Source: Candidatus Thiothrix anitrata (GTDB taxonomy: Bacteria > Pseudomonadota > Gammaproteobacteria > Thiotrichales > Thiotrichaceae). From it: DNA of 64,000 bases. Where the stretch lies: positions 2,631,283 through 2,695,282 of the forward strand of contig NZ_CP072800.1 in NCBI RefSeq assembly GCF_017901155.1, given 5' to 3'. Under the pieces are notes generated by a model. The model was not told where the DNA came from and did not search any database. It saw only the letters and a list, made by a program, of their open reading frames with translations. Of the stretch, positions 8,670-18,188 are shown piece after piece (within the stretch, counting starts at the first letter, position 1; each line of letters opens with the position of its first letter). A program made the position numbers and the translations under genes.

Positions 8670-9548
8670 ATGCAACATAAACCTGTTATTGGCTGGATTG
8701 GCCCCGGCATTATGGGCGAACCCATGTGTAAAAATCTCATGACAGCGGGATTCTCACTGGGTGTTTATGCCCGTCGTCCAGCTTCTGCACAAGCATTATG
8801 CGATCTAGGTGCAAACTTTTACCCGACACCGGCGGCATTAGCGGCAAACGTGGATATTATCATCAGCATGGTGGCAGATACTCCGGATGTGGAAGCGGTC
8901 TTATTAGGTCATGAGGGTGTTATTCATGGCGCGAAACCGGGCTTATTAGTAATCGACATGAGCACCATTTCGCCAGTTGCCACCCGTGAGATTGCCGCGC
9001 AATTAATCAGTCACGGCATCCGCTTTTTAGACGCACCGGTTTCCGGCGGTGATGTGGGTGCGATTGCAGGCACATTGACCATTATGATCGGCGGCGAAGC
9101 GGCAGATGTTGACTACGCCCACCCTGCGCTGGAAGCTATGGGCAAAACCATTACCCATATTGGCGCACACGGCGCGGGGCAATTAACCAAAGCGTGTAAC
9201 CAACTGATTGCCGCACAAAGCATTATCGCCGTGACCGAAGCCTTTGAACTTGCCAAAGCGGCTGGCGTAGACCCCGCAAAAGTGCGTGAAGCCTTACTAG
9301 GCGGATTTGCTTATTCGCGTGTATTGGAATTACATGGGCAACGCATCTTGAGCGAAAATTACCAACCCGGTTTTAAAGCGAAACTGCACAACAAAGACCT
9401 GCACATCGTCACCGATACCCTCGCGGCATTCGGACTGAATTTACCCGGCACACAACGCGCTGCCAGCTATATGCAAATGCTAGTGGATAACGGTGATGGT
9501 GAACTCGACTCCTCGGCGTTAGCCAAAGTGGTGCAACAACAGCGTTAA
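8670..9548 (+). CDS. 2-hydroxy-3-oxopropionate (tartronate semialdehyde) reductase family
   Basis: The 292-residue protein belongs to the beta-hydroxyacid dehydrogenase family. It has the N-terminal Rossmann motif WIGPGIMGEPM, the substrate signature FLDAPVSGGDVGAIAGTLTIM (about 118-138), and the catalytic lysine in GQLTKACNQ (about 171). Family members reduce tartronate semialdehyde to glycerate (GarR/GlxR) or oxidise 3-hydroxyisobutyrate with NAD(P). The pattern and length fit GarR/GlxR best. No glyoxylate carboligase or glycerate kinase gene lies nearby, so the substrate is not fixed by context. The second glycine-region residue is Pro (GPG rather than GLG), a mild variant. It is monocistronic; the 200 bases upstream hold no convincing promoter. 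Confidence 0.8.
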   Translation: MQHKPVIGWIGPGIMGEPMCKNLMTAGFSLGVYARRPASAQALCDLGANFYPTPAALAANVDIIISMVADTPDVEAVLLGHEGVIHGAKPGLLVIDMSTISPVATREIAAQLISHGIRFLDAPVSGGDVGAIAGTLTIMIGGEAADVDYAHPALEAMGKTITHIGAHGAGQLTKACNQLIAAQSIIAVTEAFELAKAAGVDPAKVREALLGGFAYSRVLELHGQRILSENYQPGFKAKLHNKDLHIVTDTLAAFGLNLPGTQRAASYMQMLVDNGDGELDSSALAKVVQQQR

Positions 9549-9565
9549 ACACTCCGCCAAGGCGA

Positions 9566-12500
9566 TTACTTTTCCAACGGCTTGAGCAAGTCCATCAAGT
9601 CGTCGGCACTGAAACGTGCTCCCTCGTCACCGGATTTATCTGAGTACAAACCGTCGGCCAATGCTTGTTTGCGCTCTTGCAGCTTGAGGATTTTTTCCTC
9701 CACGGTTTCTTCGGTCAACAATTTATAAACAAACACCGGCTTATCCTGCCCAATGCGGTAAGCGCGGTCGGTTGCTTGTTGTTCTACCGCCGGATTCCAC
9801 CAAGGGTCGTAATGAATCACGGTATCCGCTGCGGTTAAATTCAACCCCATGCCACCCGCTTTCAAACTAATCAGGAACACTTGCGCATCACCTTCCTGAA
9901 ACGCTGTCACCACATCATCGCGGTTTTTAGTTTGCCCAGTTAATTTACAATAGCTTATCTTGGCTTTTTCCAGTTCGCGCTCAATCAAGGCCAACATGGA
10001 AGTGAATTGCGAAAATAATAAAATCTTACGGCCTTCCTCCACCATTTCCGGCAGTAAACTCATCAACAGTTCAAGCTTGGCAGATTCTTTAACTTTTTGT
10101 GCTATATCAAGTTTCACTAAGCGCGGGTCACAACACACTTGGCGCAATTTCAATAAAGCTTCCAAAATCATAATTTGACTGCGGGCAAAACCTTTTTTAC
10201 TGATTTCTTCACGCACCTTCGCATCCATTGCCAAACGCACGGTTTCGTACAAATCACGCTGTTTACCATCCAGTGGCACACTGCGGATAATCTCCGTTTT
10301 CGGCGGCAATTCACTGGCTACTAGCTCTTTGGTACGCCGCAACATAAACGGCTGTACCCGCTGACGTAACTGCTGTTGCCGCCCCATATCGCCTTGTTTT
10401 TCAATCGGGCTACGGAATAAACGAGTAAATTTCTCATTGGTTCCGAGGAAACCGGGCATTAAGAAATGGTACATCGACCATAACTCACCCAAATGGTTTT
10501 CCAGCGGCGTGCCCGTCAAACATAAACGATGACGCGCTTTTAAGGTATAAATAATCTGGGTGGTTTTAGACGCAGCATTTTTAATTGCCTGCGCTTCATC
10601 CAAAATCAGGTAATGGAACTGCTGCTTTTGGTAACGCTCTTCATCGCGCAACATCAACGGGTAAGTCGTTAAAATCAGATCAAAATCAGCAAATGAACTA
10701 AAATGGCGCGAACGATCTGCACCGTGCACTACCTGCACCCGTAAATCCGGAGTAAAGCGAGCCGCTTCACGTCGCCAATTGCCCATTAGACTGGTCGGCG
10801 CAACCACCAACGAAGGCAAATCCATGCGCCCCGCTTCTTTCTCCAGCAACAAATGCGTCAATGTTTGCAAGGTTTTGCCCAAACCCATGTCATCCGCCAA
10901 TGTGCCATTGAACTGAAACTCGCGCAAAAACTGTAGCCAACTCACCCCTTCGTGCTGATACGGGCGCAAATCGGCCTGTAAACTCGCGGGTATTGTCGCG
11001 GGCTGAATCCCTTGGAAGTTACGTAATTTCTCCGTCAGTTCCGCTAACTCTTCCGCGCCTTTCCACTTCATCCCCGGCGCATTTAATAACGCTGCTAGAT
11101 TTGCGCCTTGGAATCGGCTGAACTCCAAATTACCATCCGCATTCAATGGCTGATGGTCATACAGCTCCACCAAGGTTTCCATGATGCCTTCCAAACGCTT
11201 GGTATCCAGTTTGACCCAACGGTTATCAGACAACGGCACTAACAAATGTTCCTGACGGCGTAACAACTCCTGTAACGCCTGCGGACTTTCCATTTGTGCT
11301 AACATTTCCACCAAAATCGGCAACAAATTAACCCGCTGTCCATCCACCTGAAAGCCCATGCTGATTTCAAACCAGTCATTACCTGATTCGCTTTCCTCCC
11401 AAGCCGCCTCAAATTCATCCACCGTGGCAAACGTCAGCTCGAAATCATCTGCAAACGTCACTTCCCAGCCTGCGTCTTGCAACTCGCTCACCCCGTGTTC
11501 AAGGAAATCGTGCCAGCGTAATGCCCCTAAGGTTTTACTCTCGGCTTCCATAATGAAATCTAGCGAATGTAAACTGTCGTAACGTTTCCGCGCCGACTCA
11601 AAGCCATAATCCATCAAAGCTTCCAGCGCACTGCGCTCGCCCAGATTATCGCGTTGCAAACGGTAACGCTGTTTATCCACCTTAACCACGCTCGCCATGC
11701 CGGGCGCAGTTGGGCGTAATACATGCGCAGCGTAGCGGAAGCTCAGGCTAATACCATGCAACATGCCACCTTGCGCATCCGTTAACAATGTCTGTAGTAA
11801 CACGGTAGGTTGTAGCGGGTACTCCAGCGTTTCAATTTCCTGCCGCGCTTTCTTGGAAGGCGCTGGAATATCGGCATCAGGTAATATTTCAAATAAACGT
11901 TCGCTCACCACCTCAGCCTGTTCCTGCGGAATCGGTGGTGCATTCAATAATTTTTCCACTTGCTGTGAATTCAGGCCGGGGTATTCCAGCAAGCCACACT
12001 CACGGTTCACATTATCCACATACCATAACTCACCGTTTAACCAAAAACGCTGATCCATCGGCTTTTCCGCCACTAAGCCGACACGGTAACAATGCTTGTC
12101 ATCTTGTGTCCACTGGAAGTCAAATAAGCGCCGCATCCCACTGCGCAACGGTTGTGCGATATGCTGCCAAGTTTCCGGGGTTGCCCAAAACGTCCTTCCG
12201 GTTTTCAATACCTCGGTTAATACCTGCTCCCCTACTTTGCCGGTTAACACCCCGCTGTAACCATAAGTGGCAAAACGCAACTCCGGCAAGGCCAGCAATT
12301 GTGCGATCATTAAATCGTGTGGTTCATGATAGAAATTGCGAATGCGGTGTGAGGTGGTCAAGGTTTCTAGTAGCACCGTTGCTGGCTTACCTAAACCACC
12401 TTTTTTCAATGAATTAGCGCGATAAAGTCCCAATTTGACCACATCTGCATGATAGGGATCTTTACTCAGCAAATACAATAATTGTGCTTGCGGCGGTGTA

Positions 12501-13012
12501 CTGGTTTCAACACTATTATTCAGCTCTGATGACTGACGTGTCGCAGTGGTCAAGGTCTGTAACCAAAAATCAATCGGTGATACCTGTTTACCAATCGCAG
12601 TGGGCAAACTCGCCGCCGTAAATAAACGTGCGGTCGCACCACGTGACTCAGCTTCACGTTGTTTCAGTTTGGAAGCCTGCTCTAGGTAGCGAAACAGTAC
12701 TGAGACCGAATGTTTGCAATTGCTACTGACCGGGCAACTACACGTGCCGGTAATCCAATGTGTCCTTTTATCATTATAACTAACTGTGGTTTCATAAGAT
12801 TTATTACCACGACCCCGCACACGAGCACGGATCATGACATTACCGCCACCTAGTGATACCGCGCTGTAACTGAGCACCCGGTCAGCTTCAAAATAGTCAA
12901 TGCCACGCTGAATCGTTACGCTGTCAAATGCCGAAAATAACACAGCTTGAGGGATGTTATTATCCGCTAATAGGTCGATATATTTCGGCAACAGGTGCAT
13001 GTATCCGTCCAT
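9566..13012 (-). CDS. SWIM zinc finger / SNF2-family helicase
   Basis: The 1148-residue protein has an N-terminal SWIM zinc-finger (CSCPVSSNCKHSV, about residue 97) and a long family-specific middle part. The SNF2 ATPase follows, with Walker A DDMGLGKT (about 709), DEAQ box LDEAQAIKN (about 802), LTGTPLEN, and a helicase C lobe ending near QATDRAYRIGQ (about 1075). SNF2 proteins are double-stranded-DNA translocases that remodel protein-DNA complexes. The bacterial SWIM-SNF2 group is poorly studied and is distinct from RapA. The start may be ATG 13012 or ATG 13000. It is transcribed away from the acidic-protein gene at 13088, with only 75 bases between them, so the two may be co-regulated. Confidence 0.85.
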   Translation of the reverse strand: MDGYMHLLPKYIDLLADNNIPQAVLFSAFDSVTIQRGIDYFEADRVLSYSAVSLGGGNVMIRARVRGRGNKSYETTVSYNDKRTHWITGTCSCPVSSNCKHSVSVLFRYLEQASKLKQREAESRGATARLFTAASLPTAIGKQVSPIDFWLQTLTTATRQSSELNNSVETSTPPQAQLLYLLSKDPYHADVVKLGLYRANSLKKGGLGKPATVLLETLTTSHRIRNFYHEPHDLMIAQLLALPELRFATYGYSGVLTGKVGEQVLTEVLKTGRTFWATPETWQHIAQPLRSGMRRLFDFQWTQDDKHCYRVGLVAEKPMDQRFWLNGELWYVDNVNRECGLLEYPGLNSQQVEKLLNAPPIPQEQAEVVSERLFEILPDADIPAPSKKARQEIETLEYPLQPTVLLQTLLTDAQGGMLHGISLSFRYAAHVLRPTAPGMASVVKVDKQRYRLQRDNLGERSALEALMDYGFESARKRYDSLHSLDFIMEAESKTLGALRWHDFLEHGVSELQDAGWEVTFADDFELTFATVDEFEAAWEESESGNDWFEISMGFQVDGQRVNLLPILVEMLAQMESPQALQELLRRQEHLLVPLSDNRWVKLDTKRLEGIMETLVELYDHQPLNADGNLEFSRFQGANLAALLNAPGMKWKGAEELAELTEKLRNFQGIQPATIPASLQADLRPYQHEGVSWLQFLREFQFNGTLADDMGLGKTLQTLTHLLLEKEAGRMDLPSLVVAPTSLMGNWRREAARFTPDLRVQVVHGADRSRHFSSFADFDLILTTYPLMLRDEERYQKQQFHYLILDEAQAIKNAASKTTQIIYTLKARHRLCLTGTPLENHLGELWSMYHFLMPGFLGTNEKFTRLFRSPIEKQGDMGRQQQLRQRVQPFMLRRTKELVASELPPKTEIIRSVPLDGKQRDLYETVRLAMDAKVREEISKKGFARSQIMILEALLKLRQVCCDPRLVKLDIAQKVKESAKLELLMSLLPEMVEEGRKILLFSQFTSMLALIERELEKAKISYCKLTGQTKNRDDVVTAFQEGDAQVFLISLKAGGMGLNLTAADTVIHYDPWWNPAVEQQATDRAYRIGQDKPVFVYKLLTEETVEEKILKLQERKQALADGLYSDKSGDEGARFSADDLMDLLKPLEK

Positions 13013-13087
13013 GAAAAAGTCAAAATCGTGTTACTATGCCCCGATACCGGCAGCAATGCCACATTAACACCCCAAAAGGATTTAGCC

Positions 13088-13804
13088 GTGATTACAACAG
13101 AACAGCAAAAACAAGTCGATGGTGTGATGGAGCTTCTGAGTGCCCACATCGCCAACCCGCCCTGGGAAGAATGGATGGTTGAAGTTTTTACCGGTTCCAT
13201 CGACTACGCTGCCGAAATGCTGGAGCTTTCCGCTGATGAAGTGCTCGATTATCTCGAAGAACCGCCGTTAGGGCAAATGGCACATGCTCACGTCTTTGAG
13301 CACTTCATTACCACCGAAACCAATGAAGATAATGAAAGCGTATTAAGCGAATTCATCCGTACCCGCGTTGAACAGCAAACCGGTTCGTTTGCCTGCCAAT
13401 ACCTTAACGCTCTCAACAAAGCAACGTTAGGATTGTGGGAAGTCATCAACTTTACTGCGGGTCAATCTGCGCAAGTACGTCAACTCGGCACTACTGAACC
13501 CCTGTTTAATGTACCACTGGAAGCAGACAGTATCCCTAAAAATATTTGTATTGCTTCACGCTTACTGACGCTGGCGGACGGTAACCATACCTTTAGCTTT
13601 GGATTATTACCTGTTGACCGCAATGAAGCTGAAGATATTCTCGCTTACCTTGCGCAAGTAAGGGCTGAAATGCTGGAAACCGCACAAAACGAAGGTCTCG
13701 CGCAAGATGCTGACGATGTTGAAGCGGCGATTCAGGAAGAATTGACCGATCTCATGTTCCACGAAACCTTCGCATCTTGGATTAGCCAAGGCTTTGAAGA
13801 ATAA
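13088..13804 (+). CDS. Conserved acidic protein of unknown function
   Basis: I take GTG 13088 as the start because an AAAAGGA ribosome site precedes it and it avoids overlap with the divergent helicase gene. This gives 238 residues (VITTEQQKQVDGVMELL...). A longer frame from ATG 12995 has no ribosome site. The protein is soluble and acidic, with no cysteine cluster, P-loop or membrane segment. It contains a helical C-terminal stretch (EAEDILAYLAQVRAEMLETAQ). I do not recognise the family. Its head-to-head position with the SWIM-SNF2 helicase hints at a functional link, but that is inference. Confidence 0.65.
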   Translation: MITTEQQKQVDGVMELLSAHIANPPWEEWMVEVFTGSIDYAAEMLELSADEVLDYLEEPPLGQMAHAHVFEHFITTETNEDNESVLSEFIRTRVEQQTGSFACQYLNALNKATLGLWEVINFTAGQSAQVRQLGTTEPLFNVPLEADSIPKNICIASRLLTLADGNHTFSFGLLPVDRNEAEDILAYLAQVRAEMLETAQNEGLAQDADDVEAAIQEELTDLMFHETFASWISQGFEE

Positions 13805-13817
13805 ATTCATACCCTAA

Positions 13818-13850
13818 GCAGCAGGCGGGCACTACTTCCCGCCCTGCTGC
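13818..13850. terminator. Shared hairpin between convergent genes
   Basis: GCAGCAGGCGGG (13818-13829) pairs with CCCGCCCTGCTGC (13838-13850) with one bulge. It overlaps the stop of the response-regulator gene and lies just past the stop at 13804. There is no T-run on either side. Confidence 0.4.
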
Positions 13851-14461
13851 CCAGACGATGTTGCTTCGCGCACCATGTTCAACAAATCGATCAATGAACT
13901 AGCGTGCATTTTCTCCATCATATGACTGCGATGGAATTCCACTGTCTTAATGCTTACTCCCAGTTTCTCAGCAATCTCCTTATTGGAATGGTTGCTAATC
14001 ACCAAATTCATGACTTCAGTTTCACGGTCAGTCAGATTCGCAATCCGCGCCCGAATCGTCGTTAAACGCAAGCGTGCCTGCTGATTTTCCTTATCTAAGG
14101 CCAACGCTTCATTGACATAATCCAGCAACATCTGATCCTCAAACGGTTTTTCGAGGAAATACTTGGCACCTGCCTGCATCGCCCGCACCGCCATCGGAAT
14201 ATCACCGTGACCGGTAATAAAAATAATCGGTAACGCGTATTGCTGCTTGGTTAAATGCTGCTGCAATTGCAAGCCGCTCATACCCGGCATCCGCACATCC
14301 AGAATCAGGCAACCGACCATGTGCATAGTGTAGAATTTCAAAAAAGCTTCTGCGGAATCAAAGGTCGCTACCCGCAGGCGCATCGACTCCAACAACCAGC
14401 GCAACGAATCACGCACCGCCGGATCATCATCAACAATAAAAACAGTCGGCTCGTAGGTCAT
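13832..14461 (-). CDS. FixJ/LuxR-type response regulator
   Basis: The 209-residue two-domain regulator has a receiver domain (acidic pocket DDD at 11-13, phospho-acceptor Asp55 in LILDVRMPG, Lys in LEKPF) and a C-terminal LuxR-type HTH (LTDRETEVMNLVISNHSNKEIAEKLGVS...). It would be phosphorylated by a kinase and bind DNA as a dimer. Its ATG overlaps the stop of the upstream kinase by four bases, so the two are translationally coupled and very probably cognate partners. FixJ-like regulators commonly control respiration, nodulation or surface-related genes; the targets here are unknown. Confidence 0.9.
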   Translation of the reverse strand: MTYEPTVFIVDDDPAVRDSLRWLLESMRLRVATFDSAEAFLKFYTMHMVGCLILDVRMPGMSGLQLQQHLTKQQYALPIIFITGHGDIPMAVRAMQAGAKYFLEKPFEDQMLLDYVNEALALDKENQQARLRLTTIRARIANLTDRETEVMNLVISNHSNKEIAEKLGVSIKTVEFHRSHMMEKMHASSLIDLLNMVREATSSGQQGGK

Positions 14462-17400
14462 GGATTAGCATCCCCCTCTAAAGGCAACATAAAGCTGAAG
14501 GTTGCACCACGGTTTAAGTTATTGGTCGCTTCCAAGCGTCCGCCGTGGGCTTCAATAATGGAACTGCTGATCGCTAGCCCCATGCCCATACCATTTTTCT
14601 TGGTCGTAAAAAATGGTCGGAAAATGTTCTTCTCAAAATCCAAAGGCAACCCCGTCCCCTGATCAATCACTGCAACACGGAGCGCATGATCGTCGGTATA
14701 AGCAGTACGAATCCGTAACACTGCGGGCATGTCAACCATGTCACTCATTACATCCAGTGCGTTTTGTACCATATTGATCAAGACTTGTTCTATCTGAATC
14801 TTATTAATCACGACATTGGGTAACTCATCGTCCAATTCAATGATCAACTTGGTTTCCTTAAATTGCTCAGTCGTTTCCAGCAAGTGTAAGGTCTCACGCA
14901 CCACATCGTTAATATTACACGACAAACGCTCGTTATCCTGATCCTTACGGGTAAAATCTTTGGCGTAACGCAAAATATCACCCGCACGTCGCACTTGCGT
15001 AGACACCAACTGCATGACTTCCTTCAATTCTTCCAAGTCACAGCCATCACTGGCTAAACGTCGCTCACAACCCCGGATATAATTCGCAATGGCGGATAGA
15101 GGTTGATTCAGCTCATGCGCAATCCCTGAAGCCATTTCCCCCAAGGTATTGAGGCGCATAATATGTGCTAACTCTTGTTGGCGTTCCGCGAGTAGTTCCT
15201 GTGCTAATTTACGTTCTGTGTGATCCACAATAATGGACATAATCCGCAATTCATCATCAGAAAAATGCACTAACAACGAATGAATTTCCAGCCAGCGTGG
15301 ATTGCCTTTACAGGTTCTGATGCGTAATTCGCGCTTATTCACCTCTCCCACGGTGGTAATCGTTGCAAGGCAATTATCCACTGCCTGCACATATTCGGGG
15401 AATACGAAGTCCCGCAGGGAACGTCCCACTAACTCCTTACTGGAACAGACCTCCATAATCGACAAACCCGCAGGATTCACCTCCTGAATAACGCCATCAA
15501 TTGTGCAAATATTAATCCAGTTAGGTAAGGTGTGGAAAATGGTATGCAATTTCGCCCGTTCAATTTCTAAACGTGCTTCCGCCCATTTACGCTCATCGAC
15601 TTCTTGGGTGAGTTGTTCGTTGGTCGACTTTAATTGCTGATTAGCAGTTTCTAACTCACTGCTTTTAACGCTCAACTCTTGATTGACCGTGCGCAACTCC
15701 TCATTCGTCGATTGCAACTCTTCGTTAGAGGTTTGCAGCTCTTCGGTGGAGGTATACAACTCTTCGTTAGTCGACTGCGCCTCTTCGTAGGTCGATTGCA
15801 ATTCCTCGTTGGAAGTTTCCAGCTCTTCAATCGTGGTTTGTAAACTTTCACGGGTTTCGCGTAATTCATCCTCTAGCTCTTTTAAACGCACCGTATCAGT
15901 CATTTGCTCGGCAATACGATCATTTAATGGAAGGTCAACATCAGCAAGCACTTCAAAAACGATCAGACTAACTTCATTCTCGGTCAGTTTACCGGCGGGA
16001 AAATGGCTGACCCGCATTAATACCCGCTTATCCTCTCCGTTAATTTTCATCGGGATACGACGACTGAGAATGGTTTCATCAGTACGCCGGGCTTTATAAA
16101 GCATTCCACGCATATCCTGACGTAACTCACTACGAATTAAATCAAGAATTCCTAAGGCTGCACGCCCCTCCATGAAACTCAGAAATGGGTCAACATGACC
16201 ACGCACGTAAGCAATTTCCTGACGATCATCCAGCAAAATACACACCGGCTGATAGATATTTACCAGTAATTTCTCAACCACATCCTGAAGTTTTACTCGG
16301 CTTTGCTCACGCATTCCTTGTCCATATGCTGCGGGTCGCTCACGTTGTTGACGATGCTGTAACAAATACGGTGAATGCCCTTTCATATCGCCACGTCGCC
16401 GATAAAGACGTGCCTTACGATCCACTGTGGTAAACAGATTTTCCGCATTGCCAATCGCTTCAGATTTACCTAAGAACAAAATACCGCCAGTTTCAAGGGC
16501 GTAGTGAAACGACTCTAGCACCTTACGCTGCAAATTCTGGTTAAAATAGATCAACACATTACGGCACGACACCAAATCAAGGTGCGAAAATGGCGGGTCA
16601 CGCACTAAATCATGGCGGGCAAATAAAACCATATTACGGATGGTTTGAGTAAGCTGATAAGCACCGTCTTTTTGAATAAAATATTTTTCTAATAAACGAG
16701 GATCTATATCAACAACCGCAGCTTTAGGATAGCGTGCCTGTCTAGCAATAGATAATACTCCATCATACAAATCTGTACCAAAAATCTGAATTTTATAACG
16801 CGCAGCACGATTACCTAAATATTCCGATAACATAATCGCAATGGAATAAGCCTCTTCTCCCGTAGCACAACCGGCAACCCAAATACGTATTTCTCCCTCT
16901 GTTTTACCTTTTTGGCTGATAATATCCTCCATGGTACGGTGCAAAACCTGATACGCATCGGTATCGCGGAAAAAAGCTGTTACTGAAATCAAAATATCAT
17001 TGTGCAACTCATATAGTTCTTCAGGCTTCCCACGTAAGAAATCACAGTATTCATCCAACCGCTTACATTTATGTAAGGTCATACGGCGCTCAATACGTCG
17101 TAATAAGGTATTACGTTTATAATCACGGAAATCTGTACCAGTTTGATCCATTAACATCCGCAAAATTTCCTGAATCTCATCTTCACTGGGTTCGGTTTTT
17201 TGCGAAAAAGGAAACGAAGAACCAGGTTGACTGAGTAAATCATGTAATTGCTGAGCAATATCTTCAGGTGGCAACACTAAGTCCACGTGCCCAGTATTAA
17301 TAGCAGCGTGTGGCATACTGTCAAAACGTGCAGTTGATTCTAATTGCGCAATCGTAATACCACCTTCGGCCTTAATTGCACGAATCCCGTGCGCCCCGTC

Positions 17401-17826
17401 CATTCCCGTACCGGAGAGAATAATACCGATAGAACGTTCGCCGTGATTTTCTGCCAGCGATGCCAATAAACGGTCAACCGAAGGTTTCGGACCAATACCT
17501 GTAGCTTTCTCTAAATGAATTCGTTGGTGCGTATAAAATGCATCCATTCCCGGTGGAATAATATAAAGTTGACCCGCCTTCAAGGTTTGATCATGTTGTA
17601 ATTCATTCACCTGTAACTGCGTTTCGCGTGATAAAATCGGCACAAGCATACTACTGTGTTTCGGATCAAGGTGCTGTGCCAGAATATAAACCACCCTCTC
17701 ATCAATCGGTAATTTCGGCACTAATAATCTTAAAGCTTCAAGCCCACCGGCTGACGCACCAATACCCACAATAATTAAACTATCATCACTGCCATCATCA
17801 TGAGTAGAATGGGTCTTACCGATCAT
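14458..17826 (-). CDS. CheB-CheR-PAS hybrid sensor histidine kinase
   Basis: The 1122-residue multidomain signalling protein carries four parts in order. First is a CheB-like methylesterase (GASAGG with Ser25, His52, Asp143). Second is a CheR-like methyltransferase (about 210-480, with FRDTDAYQ, WVAGCATGEEAYS, VSCRNVLIYF). Third is a long coiled coil of repeated LQTSNEEL-type heptads (about 650-760). Fourth is a PAS domain followed by a HisKA/HATPase core (His904 in GIAHELNQPLSAI, then NMVQNALD, GMGMGLAI). The whole chain is cytoplasmic, with no membrane segment. No chemoreceptor or cheA gene is nearby. It is coupled to the FixJ-like regulator, so output is transcriptional rather than motility control. 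The leader upstream is structured (see 17909-18180). Confidence 0.92.
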   Translation of the reverse strand: MIGKTHSTHDDGSDDSLIIVGIGASAGGLEALRLLVPKLPIDERVVYILAQHLDPKHSSMLVPILSRETQLQVNELQHDQTLKAGQLYIIPPGMDAFYTHQRIHLEKATGIGPKPSVDRLLASLAENHGERSIGIILSGTGMDGAHGIRAIKAEGGITIAQLESTARFDSMPHAAINTGHVDLVLPPEDIAQQLHDLLSQPGSSFPFSQKTEPSEDEIQEILRMLMDQTGTDFRDYKRNTLLRRIERRMTLHKCKRLDEYCDFLRGKPEELYELHNDILISVTAFFRDTDAYQVLHRTMEDIISQKGKTEGEIRIWVAGCATGEEAYSIAIMLSEYLGNRAARYKIQIFGTDLYDGVLSIARQARYPKAAVVDIDPRLLEKYFIQKDGAYQLTQTIRNMVLFARHDLVRDPPFSHLDLVSCRNVLIYFNQNLQRKVLESFHYALETGGILFLGKSEAIGNAENLFTTVDRKARLYRRRGDMKGHSPYLLQHRQQRERPAAYGQGMREQSRVKLQDVVEKLLVNIYQPVCILLDDRQEIAYVRGHVDPFLSFMEGRAALGILDLIRSELRQDMRGMLYKARRTDETILSRRIPMKINGEDKRVLMRVSHFPAGKLTENEVSLIVFEVLADVDLPLNDRIAEQMTDTVRLKELEDELRETRESLQTTIEELETSNEELQSTYEEAQSTNEELYTSTEELQTSNEELQSTNEELRTVNQELSVKSSELETANQQLKSTNEQLTQEVDERKWAEARLEIERAKLHTIFHTLPNWINICTIDGVIQEVNPAGLSIMEVCSSKELVGRSLRDFVFPEYVQAVDNCLATITTVGEVNKRELRIRTCKGNPRWLEIHSLLVHFSDDELRIMSIIVDHTERKLAQELLAERQQELAHIMRLNTLGEMASGIAHELNQPLSAIANYIRGCERRLASDGCDLEELKEVMQLVSTQVRRAGDILRYAKDFTRKDQDNERLSCNINDVVRETLHLLETTEQFKETKLIIELDDELPNVVINKIQIEQVLINMVQNALDVMSDMVDMPAVLRIRTAYTDDHALRVAVIDQGTGLPLDFEKNIFRPFFTTKKNGMGMGLAISSSIIEAHGGRLEATNNLNRGATFSFMLPLEGDANP

Positions 17827-17908
17827 TGCTTCGCTCCCGTGCGTCAGTATTTTGGTATTAACAACCTGAAATCAGCCAATCACCAGAAGTCTAACGGAAA
17901 AGTGAGCC

Positions 17909-17941
17909 AAAAAAAAAGGGTCGGTTTAAACAACCGACCCT
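17909..17941 (-). terminator. Strong rho-independent terminator facing left
   Basis: AGGGTCGGTT (17917-17926) and AACCGACCCT (17932-17941) form a perfect 10-bp stem around TAAAC. On the minus strand this is followed by a run of eight to nine Ts. It lies between plsC and the kinase gene, 83 bases before the kinase start, so it either ends the plsC transcript or an independent RNA. Confidence 0.85.
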
Positions 17942-18180
17942 ACCTAGCGTAGGCTTCTTCTGATTTTTAGCTTAGATTGATCATTATTTAATTTTCAACA
18001 TAACGTCGTCACAACGTTGTGTACTTGCGTTCCTCCTAGCTTTGCGTCGATGCGCGTCATCCAGCGCAAGTACACGTGAATTGTAAGGATATTCACTCCT
18101 AAAGCGAATACTCAAACACCAAGGTATTTTCAGGTTTAATTACGGGTTACCCCTAGATCAATCCGTAAAATCTCCTAGCT
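17942..18180 (-). ncRNA. Candidate structured RNA (Csr/Rsm-like sRNA or leader)
   Basis: This gene-free 362-base gap contains a perfect 11-bp inverted repeat (GTGTACTTGCG 18019-18029, CGCAAGTACAC 18065-18075). It also has the palindrome ACAACGTTGT at 18011-18020 and a TTACGG/CCGTAA stem (18140-18145, 18163-18168), and it runs into the terminator at 17909-17941. On the minus strand it holds six GGA triplets, three of them as TAGGAG. Repeated GGA in hairpins is the hallmark of CsrA/RsmA-sequestering RNAs. Alternatives are a plsC 3' UTR or a termination-type leader of the kinase gene. No ORF of useful length follows the AGGAGG-like sites. I could not match it to a known riboswitch. Confidence 0.3.
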
Positions 18181-18188
18181 TTCTAGCT

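Noticed and set aside
12995-13087. Longer start (ATG 12995) of the acidic protein gene.
   Set aside because: It lacks a ribosome site and would overlap the helicase start. GTG 13088 has AAAAGGA at proper distance.
17942-18180. Possible c-di-GMP-I (GEMM) riboswitch before the kinase gene, because the minus strand contains ACGCAAAGC and a GGTAGG-like stretch.
   Set aside because: The conserved tetraloop, the paired receptor helices and the spacing of that class are not present. I kept only the general structured-RNA call.
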